Made by a program: the position numbers and the translations under genes. A stretch of DNA of 64,000 nucleotides from contig NZ_BMNS01000004.1 in the NCBI RefSeq assembly GCF_014646675.1, positions 162,094 through 226,093 on the forward strand, given 5' to 3'. Of the stretch, positions 36,050 to 45,800 are shown piece by piece. The notes beneath the pieces are model-generated. The model was not told where the DNA came from, did not search any database, and saw only the letters and a list, made by a program, of their open reading frames with translations. This stretch comes from Lutibacter litoralis. GTDB taxonomy: Bacteria; Bacteroidota; Bacteroidia; Flavobacteriales; Flavobacteriaceae. Numbering within the stretch: the first letter of the stretch is position 1; every line of letters starts with the position of its first letter.

Positions 36050-37378
36050 TTACTTAAAAGGAACTTTTACAATTACAGTGTCTCCCTTACCGTCTGTGTC
36101 TGTAATACTTTGGATAGTCCATAAATCTGTAAAATTATCACCATCTACAACACTTCCACTATAATCTCCCCAAGAAACTCCATCTGTAAAACCCTTTCCT
36201 TCTCCCAGACTTACAATTTTTCTAACTGTTCCTTTAGGATCATTTGCTTTTCTAAATGCCAACCTGGGACTAATAAACATATTTTCACTGGTTTCTTGAA
36301 AACCTACAAGCACATCGTTATTTTTGTTTACCGCTAAAGTTGTTTGAATATAACTAGAGTTTTCACTACTAATTAATCCAGTTTGAACAATTGTTCCATC
36401 AGTTTTTACTTGATGCCATTGTACCGCAGCACGACCTTGATAATTAATGGCTTGAGAAAACCAAATATCACCATTTTGAAATACTAAATTTTTTGGATTT
36501 CTATCTCCCGAAGATGTTTTTTGATCTGTACCTTTTTGAGGTGATTGTGGTGGCCAGCCAAAATGTTTTAATCCGTGTGGGGTTTTACTAACAGTTTCAC
36601 TAACTGGAGAGCCATCACTGCTAGTTATTACGCGTCTTATAATAAAATCTGTTTTTGTAATTTCAAAAAAGTATAAATCATCAATAGCATCTTGCATAGC
36701 AATTGGATGTCCTAAACTTCCAGGGAAGTGATATACAGTTACTGGTTTACCCGCTATTGCATCTTCCATTTTCATAACAAATGTGCGGTCTTTTCCTCCA
36801 GGAAAAGAATAACCAATCCATTTTTTACTATAGCCAATTCCTCCGCCATCAACACCTTTTCGTGCAGGCACAGGATAGGTATTCCAAGCACCCGTTGGAT
36901 CACTTGTTTCTGAAATTGAAATATTTACAGGTTTTTTCTTTTCTTTATCCCAAGGATTCCACAAATCAAAACCAAAGACTTTGTTATGTGCATTAAAAAA
37001 TAATTTGGGATCTATTCCATTATTAAAACAGTTTTGTGAAACTCCCTGAATAAAATTTCCTTTTTTATCATAAATAATTAAACCGTTATTTGTACCGTGC
37101 AATACATAACCTCCACCAACTGCAATTTGCGGATCTACTTGTCGGTTTCCATCCATAGAACCATCAAAAGCCAAATAGCCAGATTCCTTTCTAATATTCC
37201 CTCCTTGCTTTCGTTCTTTACATTCCGTTCCATTATTGGTAGTAAATAAGGTTTTTCTAATTGGGGTTACCACCTCTGTTCGAGATGGTTTTACAATAGT
37301 ATTTATAGTTGATTGGGCGTTTACTGAAGTGAACCCCACACCAATAAATATAAAAGCTGCTATTACGTGTTTTTTCAT
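36050..37378 (-). CDS. Secreted propeller-like protein of unknown function
   Basis: A 442-aa protein with a clear signal peptide (cleavage after SVNAQ) and no lipobox or T9SS tail, so it is probably periplasmic. I do not recognise a named family. The sequence is a run of beta-strand-rich segments suggesting a propeller: DPQIAVGGGYVLHGTNNGLIIYDKKGNF, KWIGYSFPGGKDRTFVM, NLVFQNGDIWFSQAINYQG, DVLVGFQE and a closing SWGDYSGSVVDGDNFTDLWTIQSI. Two early cysteines (NGTECKER, SQNCFNNG) might pair. It is 22 nt downstream of the 800-aa BNR gene, so it is cotranscribed with it. Glycosidase, lyase and binding roles all remain open. Confidence 0.75.
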   Translation of the reverse strand: MKKHVIAAFIFIGVGFTSVNAQSTINTIVKPSRTEVVTPIRKTLFTTNNGTECKERKQGGNIRKESGYLAFDGSMDGNRQVDPQIAVGGGYVLHGTNNGLIIYDKKGNFIQGVSQNCFNNGIDPKLFFNAHNKVFGFDLWNPWDKEKKKPVNISISETSDPTGAWNTYPVPARKGVDGGGIGYSKKWIGYSFPGGKDRTFVMKMEDAIAGKPVTVYHFPGSLGHPIAMQDAIDDLYFFEITKTDFIIRRVITSSDGSPVSETVSKTPHGLKHFGWPPQSPQKGTDQKTSSGDRNPKNLVFQNGDIWFSQAINYQGRAAVQWHQVKTDGTIVQTGLISSENSSYIQTTLAVNKNNDVLVGFQETSENMFISPRLAFRKANDPKGTVRKIVSLGEGKGFTDGVSWGDYSGSVVDGDNFTDLWTIQSITDTDGKGDTVIVKVPFK

Positions 37379-37400
37379 TTTTGGTTGGTTATTTGGTTGG

Positions 37401-39803
37401 TTATTTTGAATATTTTATAAAATCTTTTAAGGTTTGTGTACTTGTTCCACGAGCATCTGTAACAGTTAAAATAACATTAAAACTTGTTCGATTCGCTTTA
37501 TTATAAATTACAATAGGTCTTTCATCTGTCGACGTTGCTGGAAAACCTCCGGGAAAACTCCAGAAAAAAGTGGCGTCTTTATCTGCTACAGAATAATCTG
37601 CAAACTTAATTACAGCATTCTCTTTATTAAAAGTTGATCTGTCTGCGGTAATATTAGCTTTTGGGGGTGTTAATTCTAGTAAATTGGTTTCCCATAAACC
37701 TCTTGAGGTTCCTAAACGTAACTTGCCTTTAGCATAATTGATAAACATAAAAGGGGTCTTTCCAGCTTGCATTCCCGTTCCAAAAAGTTCCCATCGTGGC
37801 ATATGCTGTTTTCTGTAATACACTCCAAAACCAGTTCCAAGATATAATATATCGTCACTTCCTCTTTGGTAAATTATTGAATACACTGGCTGATTTGGCA
37901 AACCTTCGGAATAATCACTCCAAGTTTCACCACCATTGTTAGAATAAAAAACGTGTGCTCTAATTCCTTTTTTTGAAGTAACCCATAAATGTTCTGGATT
38001 TTTATCGCTCACAGCCAATCTCCATAAATGCGTATCTTTAATTAGAGTTCTTGATGGGCTAACTTCAGTCCACGTTTTTCCTTCATCAACAGATTTAATT
38101 ACTCTATTTGGTTCAACTACGGCATACACATAATTTGAATTAGCAAAACTTGTTTTTACTGAAACTGCATTTTTCTTTTCTTCCTCAAAGTTCTTTATAA
38201 CTTGCCAACTCTCAGCGTTATCTGTAGATTTTTTAAGTTTATAGGTTTTATTTCTATCTCCATAATCACTTCCATATATGGTATAATATTGATGTGGGTG
38301 GAATTCAAGATTATCTAATGTAATATACCCCAATTCGATTCCTAATTTCTGCATTTTATGACCTTTCTTAGCCGTTAAAGACCTTTTTACACGTTCGTGA
38401 CCCCATGGATGGTTGTACATAAATTGATCGTTTATAGGATTTACGTTTGCTGCCATTGCATCTGCTCCATTTACACCAATCCAACCGCCATAAACAGCAT
38501 CGTCTCTATAACATATTTGATTGTGATTTAAACCAACCGCCATAATATCATTCTTAAATGATTGGCTAAAACCCCAAAGTTCTTGTATACCAAGTCCATC
38601 AGTAATATCTTTTACAACAGTTGCTCCACCATCTGAAGTATGGTAAACGCCTCCATCATTTCCATTCCAAATATGATTTCCTATTACTGAAAGTCCGTGA
38701 TGATCACCGTGCACTCCAGTATGTGCGTTGTTAGATTTGTAATAATCGTATTGTTTTCCTGTTATAATATTCCCAGTAACATCGTAGCCCCAAGTTGCAC
38801 CACCATCTTTACTTATTTTTAATTTATTTGCAGCACAGGCTAAAAAATTCTCATCTGTTTCTGAAACTGTAAAAGCAAAATTCCATGTTATTTGTGCTAG
38901 ATGACAGGTTTCATATAAAAAATCTGTTGCTTCATTGGCATTTTCTAAAGGATTTGCAGGATCTCCACAACACTTTTTCTCAAAGGAAACACCAGCATTT
39001 GATGATTTAAAGAACGATATTTTATCGTTTTTACCTCCACCGTTGTATCCAATTGCAACATAAACTACATTATTATTTGCAGGTGTTGTAGCCAATCTTG
39101 CTCTGTGAGCATCTGTAGTAAAATCAGCAGGGAAGCCATTATCTATGGTTTTAAAAGTAACTCCACTATCTGTTGATTTTTTAAAATTAATCCATTTTGT
39201 GGCTGAAGATTCCTCTAAAACATAAACAACATTTGGGTTATTTGGTTTTACGCGCATATCCCAAATTCTTTTTGAAGTTTGGTACATTTCATTCCAAGAA
39301 TCTCCTCCATCTTTAGATTTAAGCAATTTGAAAATTCCAGATTCTTCGGTAGTTGCATACACAATGCTACTACTTTTATCGGAAACATCTACCCACAATA
39401 AAGAGCCATATTTAGCAGGTTTTATTTTTCGTAAACCTGTGTAATTCCAATTTAATCCACCGTCGTTAGACTTAACTACTCCAATATCGGTTCCTGCGTA
39501 TACATTTTTTGGATTTTTTCTACTAAAAACAATTTGGTTCACCCACTCTACTTCAGGTACACCAACAGAAACTAATTTATAATCTTCTCCTCCATTAGCA
39601 GTATGCCAAATTCCTGCGGTTGCAGCACCAATTAAAACAGCATTTGTATTACTTGGATTGATGCGAATAGAACGAATTACACCCGTTCCTCCGTTATCTT
39701 GAGTAGTATTCCATTTTAAGAATATTTGTGACCAAGGATTTGTGGTTTGCGCTTCAGCTAAATTATATAGTAGCAAAAATACTATTAGAATAATTTTCTT
39801 CAT
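37401..39803 (-). CDS. Secreted BNR/sortilin-type double propeller with PKD domain
   Basis: An 800-aa exported protein (signal to ~residue 19). Residues ~25-710 hold many Asp-box/BNR motifs (SNDGGLNWN, SKDGGDSWN, SKDGGATWG, SNNGGETWSDY), as in GH74/sortilin-like propellers. A GNDGGVYHTSDGG site leads into GLGIQELWGFSQSFKNDIMAVGLNHN, a segment also found in the 1343-aa protein. Residues ~714-800 are a PKD domain (FWSFPGGFPATSTDERP, FNVILTVTDARGTSTQ). No T9SS tail is present. Asp-box propellers include sialidases and endoglucanases but also binders, so no substrate is assigned. It belongs to the PUL operon. Confidence 0.85.
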   Translation of the reverse strand: MKKIILIVFLLLYNLAEAQTTNPWSQIFLKWNTTQDNGGTGVIRSIRINPSNTNAVLIGAATAGIWHTANGGEDYKLVSVGVPEVEWVNQIVFSRKNPKNVYAGTDIGVVKSNDGGLNWNYTGLRKIKPAKYGSLLWVDVSDKSSSIVYATTEESGIFKLLKSKDGGDSWNEMYQTSKRIWDMRVKPNNPNVVYVLEESSATKWINFKKSTDSGVTFKTIDNGFPADFTTDAHRARLATTPANNNVVYVAIGYNGGGKNDKISFFKSSNAGVSFEKKCCGDPANPLENANEATDFLYETCHLAQITWNFAFTVSETDENFLACAANKLKISKDGGATWGYDVTGNIITGKQYDYYKSNNAHTGVHGDHHGLSVIGNHIWNGNDGGVYHTSDGGATVVKDITDGLGIQELWGFSQSFKNDIMAVGLNHNQICYRDDAVYGGWIGVNGADAMAANVNPINDQFMYNHPWGHERVKRSLTAKKGHKMQKLGIELGYITLDNLEFHPHQYYTIYGSDYGDRNKTYKLKKSTDNAESWQVIKNFEEEKKNAVSVKTSFANSNYVYAVVEPNRVIKSVDEGKTWTEVSPSRTLIKDTHLWRLAVSDKNPEHLWVTSKKGIRAHVFYSNNGGETWSDYSEGLPNQPVYSIIYQRGSDDILYLGTGFGVYYRKQHMPRWELFGTGMQAGKTPFMFINYAKGKLRLGTSRGLWETNLLELTPPKANITADRSTFNKENAVIKFADYSVADKDATFFWSFPGGFPATSTDERPIVIYNKANRTSFNVILTVTDARGTSTQTLKDFIKYSK

Positions 39804-39878
39804 TATTAGTTGGTTACTTAATTACCGCTGTTTAAAATTAGTTTATAGATAATTAAGATTTTTTAATAGTTTATTTTA

Positions 39879-40304
39879 TTATTGAACTCGCTTCCAAGTT
39901 TCGATATATGGATTTCCTATTCCTTCAATGGTTAATAAATCATCTTTAACTTTATATTTATATGAATAGGTATCTTTTAACAAATTATTAAAATTGGAAT
40001 TTGTGAATAATATATGCTCCTTATATATGTTTTTATCTATAGTATAAGAACCGACAAAACTATTTAACACTTTATTATATCTAGAATTCAAATCAATTAA
40101 AGTAAATTTATCTGTTGAAATAATCTTATATCTAATTTGATCTTTATTTCCATAAAGATTTTGTTCTACAACTCCGTCCGAATTACAAATTTGCCATGTT
40201 CCAATTAATGCATTTTTTGCTGTACTACTTTTTTGAATTCCACAGCTAATAATTGTTAATACAAACAAAACAACTATACTAGTTTGATAAAATTTTTTTT
40301 TCAT
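39879..40304 (-). CDS. Lipocalin-like small lipoprotein (DUF4488-like)
   Basis: A 141-aa lipoprotein with lipobox cysteine in TIISCG. The body reads ALIGTWQICNSDG, IRYKIISTDKFTLIDL, FVGSYTID, YSYKYKVKDDLLTIEG and YIETWKRV, the strand order of lipocalin-like DUF4488 proteins found in Bacteroidota. It probably binds a small hydrophobic or sugar ligand in the periplasm, but no ligand is known. It sits between GH20 (29 nt) and the 800-aa propeller gene (75 nt), so it is part of the same transcript. Confidence 0.7.
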   Translation of the reverse strand: MKKKFYQTSIVVLFVLTIISCGIQKSSTAKNALIGTWQICNSDGVVEQNLYGNKDQIRYKIISTDKFTLIDLNSRYNKVLNSFVGSYTIDKNIYKEHILFTNSNFNNLLKDTYSYKYKVKDDLLTIEGIGNPYIETWKRVQ

Positions 40305-40333
40305 TTCTTTATTTTTAGAATGCCTAAAAGCGT

Positions 40334-42895
40334 TTATTTAATTTCCAAATCTTGAATAATTATAGCAGTTTCGTGGTCTTCATTAAGTACAATTTTTATT
40401 ACTTTTATCATTTTAGTAACTTCAAAGCTGTTTTTTGAAGCTCCGTAATCGAATCCGCTTAATTTTTCAAATGCAGTTCCATCTGTAGAAAATAACACAG
40501 ATCCATTTACAATAATATCCTCATTTTTACTTGGATGCCCGCTTAATACTTTCAAACTATTTACCGCTATAGCTTCAGAAAAATTAAACACAAATTCGTC
40601 GCCTTGTTTCCCTTTCTCAAAAGATTTAAAATAAGATTTTCTATCCCAGTCCGAAGCATTTTCAGTCCCGCTATTTTCAACAGCTTTTACTGTTGTTTTA
40701 AAACTTACTTTTGGTTCTTTAAATTTGGCACGTTCGATAGAAATAATACCATTTGAATTTGTACCTCCATCAGATCTCATTTCTACTTCAATACTGTATT
40801 TATTTGAAGCTTTGAAGTTTTTAACTTCTACTCTATATCTATTATTAATCAAGCTATTTCCAGAGAATCCATTATGAACATCAGAAGAAATAAAAGTACC
40901 GTTTTCTACTAATTTAACTGAGTGCACATCTAATCTATGTCCTCCTTTTTTGTAAATAAAATCTAAATACCAAAAGCCTGCAGCGTCAATACCAGTAATG
41001 TCAAAATTTACTGTTTGAAACTTTGTAGAACAATCTTTAGAAGTCCATGCCGCTGCAACTTCACGATATATTTCAACATCTTTTAAGGTTCTACTTCCAT
41101 TACCGTTTTTGGTATAAAGTTTCATTCTTAAATTTTGATAATCTTCAATATAAAAAGGAGTTCTATTATACAGTTTTGAAGTTTTTGTAGGTTCGGTAGC
41201 ATCTGTAGTATATCTCACTTCAGCACCTTCCCAAGGCGTGTGAATTTTAATGGTATCTCTTCTTAAAACAGCTTTTGGCTGTGGAACTCTGTATGTTACA
41301 TTAAATGCATCTAATCTTTGTAAGTGCCTATTCCCTAAACGATTATAAAAATCGGTAAATTCTCTTTCAGATTGTGGTGTCCAAGCAACTTCGGCAAGTG
41401 CAACCAATCGCGGCCAAGTTTGGTATTCTGCACGTCCGTCTTCGTGCAAATATTCTGACCATAAACAAGCTTGTACTCCAAGAATATTATTTAGTTGTTC
41501 TTCTGTTAAATCATTTTTTGCAAGTGGATCAAATTCGTATACTCTTTCTAATGAAACAATTCCTGCCCACCAATGTCCAAATTCATCGTCTTTTGATGAT
41601 TTCATATCAAAATAAACATGCTGTCCTGGTGTCATAATTACCGGATGACCTTTTTTTGCCGAATGATAACCTGGTCCTGTTCCTGTCCAAGACATTACCG
41701 CAGTATCTAAATTTAAATCACCACCATCTATTATTTCATTCCATCCAATTATTTTTTTACCGTGTTTGGCTATAATTACTTCCATTCTTTTATTAAAGTA
41801 ATTTTGAAGTTCACGACCAGTTTTAATATTGTTCTTACGCATAAATTTTACACACGAAGGACTATTCATCCAAGCCGATGTATTTACTTCGTCTCCGCCA
41901 ATATGGATATATTCAAAAGGAAATAATGTTTTAAGTTCTCCAAAAATGGCATCTAACATTGTGTATGTTTTTTCTTTAATAGGAGAAAGCACATTGTTTG
42001 CAATACCTTGCACACTTTTAGAGTTGGAATTTCCGTCTGGCAATAATTCTGGATACGCAACTACTATTGCTCTTGCGTGCCCTGGAACATCAATTTCTGG
42101 CATTATTTGAATATGCCTTTCTGCAGCATACGCTACAATTTCTTTAATTTCTTCTTGTGAATAAAAGCCTCCATAACGTGCATCACCAGAACCTCGAGAA
42201 GGTTTTAAGCCTTCGTTTTTTCCTCTCCAAGCTCCAACTTCTGTAAGTTTTGGATAGTTTTTAATTTCAACTCTCCAACCTTCATCATCAGTTAAATGCC
42301 AATGAAACAAATTCAATTTATGGGCTGCCATGCGGTCTATAAGTCGTTTTACATGTTCAGCATCAAAAAAGTTTCTTGAAACATCTAACATAAAACCTCT
42401 CCATCCAAATCTTGGCGCATCTGTTATTGAAACATTTGGTACTGTCCAGCTAACACCTTCAACCAATCGCTCGGCATAAATTGCTTCGGGCAACAACTGT
42501 CTTATCGTTTGAATTCCGTAAAAAAGTCCTGCTGATTTTAAAGCTCTTACAGTTATTCCATTAGTTGAAACGTCTAATTTATAACCTTCACTATTTATTG
42601 AAGTAAGTGTGTCTGAAAGTTCAAATAAAATTTCATTGTTAGATTTAGCAACATCTGTTAATTGCAGTTTAAAACCCATTGCCTTTTCAGTAAGTGCAAT
42701 AAATTTTGCTGCTTCAACTTTAGCAGCTCCTGTTGCAACTACACTGGTATTTTTTGTAATTGTAAACACTCCACTATTAATACTAGTTTTAGTAGGCTTT
42801 GGTATTAAACCTAATGTTGTTTCAGTTACTTTAACTTGATTAGAACTACAAGCCATTAAACAACCTGCTAAAAAAATTAAACTAATTTTTTTCAT
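40334..42895 (-). CDS. GH20 beta-N-acetylhexosaminidase lipoprotein
   Basis: An 853-aa lipoprotein (lipobox LMACS). Residues ~27-150 form the GH20b domain, and ~160-510 the GH20 barrel. The barrel has RFGWRGFMLDVSRNFF, HWHLTDDEGWRVEI, MPEIDVPGHARA and the catalytic Asp335-Glu336 pair in HIGGDEVNTSAW. The C-terminal ~320 residues hold an FN3-like/chitobiase-C segment (IKIHTPWEGAEVRYTTDATEPT) and a discoidin-like region. It removes terminal beta-GlcNAc or beta-GalNAc by substrate-assisted catalysis, at the outer face or in the periplasm. Its ATG shares one base with the stop of the upstream 1343-aa gene. Confidence 0.96.
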   Translation of the reverse strand: MKKISLIFLAGCLMACSSNQVKVTETTLGLIPKPTKTSINSGVFTITKNTSVVATGAAKVEAAKFIALTEKAMGFKLQLTDVAKSNNEILFELSDTLTSINSEGYKLDVSTNGITVRALKSAGLFYGIQTIRQLLPEAIYAERLVEGVSWTVPNVSITDAPRFGWRGFMLDVSRNFFDAEHVKRLIDRMAAHKLNLFHWHLTDDEGWRVEIKNYPKLTEVGAWRGKNEGLKPSRGSGDARYGGFYSQEEIKEIVAYAAERHIQIMPEIDVPGHARAIVVAYPELLPDGNSNSKSVQGIANNVLSPIKEKTYTMLDAIFGELKTLFPFEYIHIGGDEVNTSAWMNSPSCVKFMRKNNIKTGRELQNYFNKRMEVIIAKHGKKIIGWNEIIDGGDLNLDTAVMSWTGTGPGYHSAKKGHPVIMTPGQHVYFDMKSSKDDEFGHWWAGIVSLERVYEFDPLAKNDLTEEQLNNILGVQACLWSEYLHEDGRAEYQTWPRLVALAEVAWTPQSEREFTDFYNRLGNRHLQRLDAFNVTYRVPQPKAVLRRDTIKIHTPWEGAEVRYTTDATEPTKTSKLYNRTPFYIEDYQNLRMKLYTKNGNGSRTLKDVEIYREVAAAWTSKDCSTKFQTVNFDITGIDAAGFWYLDFIYKKGGHRLDVHSVKLVENGTFISSDVHNGFSGNSLINNRYRVEVKNFKASNKYSIEVEMRSDGGTNSNGIISIERAKFKEPKVSFKTTVKAVENSGTENASDWDRKSYFKSFEKGKQGDEFVFNFSEAIAVNSLKVLSGHPSKNEDIIVNGSVLFSTDGTAFEKLSGFDYGASKNSFEVTKMIKVIKIVLNEDHETAIIIQDLEIK

Positions 42896-45800
42896 TATTC
42901 TTTTACAATTTTAATACTTGAAATTCCTGATTCGGTTTGAACAGATACTATATATAGGCCCGTTTTAAAATGACTTCCATCAATAATAATATTACCATTT
43001 TTAACAGGTAAATATCTTGACTGAATTAATTTTCCACTTGTATCCAATACATTTACTGCTACTATTTTTGAAAAAGTGTCTCCAATATTTAGCAGCAAAT
43101 AATCAATAAACGGATTTGGATAAGCTGTTAATTTTTCTGAAACTAATATTGACTTTTCAAAAACACCTTGACATTCATTGGCAGTTGTTACAGAAATTTT
43201 ATTTACACCATTTACTAAATTTAATGTAATTTCTGGGTTGGTAGTTTTAATAATATTACCATTTAAATTGATACTATATTCGTTTCCATTTGTTAAGCGT
43301 AACGAAATTGACTTTTTACCTGTATCTATTTTAGATTGTACTTTTAAATCTAAAGGCTCAGCCAGTATTATTGTATTACATCTATTAAAATTATCTTTTG
43401 AAATCCCTTCAATAGTAAAACATAAACTATATGACCCAGCTGCTATATCTAGAATTTCTAAGGTATTTGTAAATTGATAATCGGTTGTAGTTCCGTCTTT
43501 AATTAATGTTGCCATATAATTATGTGTTTCAACAGCTGTAATTATAATTTTACCATTTTTTTTATTTTTACAAGTTTCAGAAATTACCTGAACTTTAAAG
43601 TTGTTAGCTGGTAAAGTGAATAAGCTACATCCTTTTTCGTCTACGCTATCCCCAAGAGGTGTTTCTGGACATTCATCTAGCGTATCCTCTACTCCATCAT
43701 TATCGTCATCATCGTCACAAGCATCTCCAATACCGTCATTATCAAAATCAGCCTGATCTTCGTTATCTATGCCCGGACAATTATCATCAATACAACCTAC
43801 CAAAGTAATTTCTGCAATTGAAGTCCAAGCGCCATCATTCACTTCAGACAATGCTTTTATTCTTAGATACCTTCCTTTTACTGGAGTATCAAATTCAATA
43901 TTTTGAATTGCTGATGAATTTTCAAAACTTCCAGTTTTTACAGGTTCACCCCAATTATCTTTATCGTAACTAAAATACAATTCATAGTCTTTAACTCTTC
44001 CGTTAGAACCTGATTGTCTCGGTAAGTATTTAAATATGCTTATATTATAAGAATTCCCTAAATCTATTTGAATTTCGTGCGGATATTGATCTGTACCCGA
44101 ACTCCAGCTTGTATGCCAAATTGTACTTGTATCACCATCAAAAGCCATTGTTGCATATCCAGGATAATTAGTTTCTTGACTATCTGCATAGATTAAAGAC
44201 CATTCATTTTTTGGTAACTCTGCAGGGTTGCTGCAATCATTAATAGAAGGACAGGTTGTTGTAGTAACCATATTTTCTATTGTTTTAACATAATCCACAC
44301 CGTTTTGATGCACTGTTAATGTAACTGAATAAGCACCCGGATTACCTAATACAACTTTTGGATTTCTACTATTAGCATCGCTAATATAAGTTGGGGCGGG
44401 ACTAATATCCCATTTCCAACTAGCACCTGCATGTTTTAAAATTGAGTGATTATCAAAATGTATGGTATCGGTCATACATTTGTTTTGATAATTTTCGACC
44501 CAAGGATTTATTATCGGTTTAAAATTTTGTTCTTGCAAAGGCGATTCCCAAACTCCACCTGTACCAGCAAGTCTTATTTTTGCATCTCTAAAAAAAGGAA
44601 GTGCAGCATTTATATTAAAATTTCCAGGATAACTATTTGTAAATAATTCCCATTTTGAAGCAGAAGCCTTTCTAAAATATACTTTTGATTGATCTCCTTT
44701 TCTAGCTGTTGTAAAAAGGTACACTAAATCTTCTCCAGTACTACTCGGTTGTATTATTAAACTCTTTGTGTATGCATCTATATTGCCTGTCCAATTTTCC
44801 CATGTATCACCACCATTGGTAGTTTTAAAAACAAGTCCTTTGTCTCCCGTCCAGGTTCCATTAGAATAACAAGCATAAACTGTGTTTTCATCGGATAAAG
44901 AAATGGCAATATTTGTACGCCCCCTCATTTTAGAGCCACCATAAGAATTACTACTTAATGAAGTTTTAAGCACCCAAGTTTCTCCTTGATCTTCACTTTT
45001 ATAAAAGCCCGAACCACTTACATCTGCATACAAAACATTTGGATTTGTAAAGCTCATTTGAACAGCAAGTACGTCACCAGGAAATGTGTGTAATTCTTTA
45101 AAGCTTTCTCCCATATCTGTACTTTTCCAAAAACTATTTCCCTCTCCCAAAAATAAGATTTCAAAATAGTTTGGATGGTGAATTAAGTTCCCTCTTTGAC
45201 CACCATATTCAAACATATTTGGAAATTTAGAATATTGAAATCTACCTTCTGGGGGTCCTTCAGCAGTTTTAGGTAAAATCCATCCACTTCCTAAATCATT
45301 AAAAGCTACGTGTCTACTTTTACCTTGAATTACCCATCCTGTTGCCGATTCTGCTCCTCCCATTCTAAGCGCTTTTCCGTTATAAAAATCGGTCATTGCT
45401 GTATTTCCGTTGTGGTACCTTCCACCAACAACTATATCTTCATTCCATCCTTGATCAAATCCCCACATATCAGACCCTACCAATCCATTTACAATTGGTT
45501 GAAAATCTGTTTCAAAAGCATCATTTGAAAAACTAACTCCTCCATCTGTAGCAACATACACAGATTCTCCATCTGGTAACCAAACTATATCTTGAATATC
45601 TGGATGAATAGAAAATCTACCAAAATAGCCTCCAATAGCATCAAAAGACAGTGACCCGTTTGTTGTTTTAAATAAGGTCGTAGTTCCAACAAAAATATTG
45701 TTTTCATTTGTTGGTGAAATCTCTAAAACCAAATCAAAATAGCCTTGACCATTATTATAAGGAAATGCGGTTGTATTGCAATCTATTGCTTTTGTCCAAG

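Noticed and set aside
43620-43800. Asp-rich repeat as a possible microsatellite or disordered artefact
   Set aside because: The DxDxDG pattern with spaced cysteines is the standard thrombospondin type 3 calcium-binding repeat.
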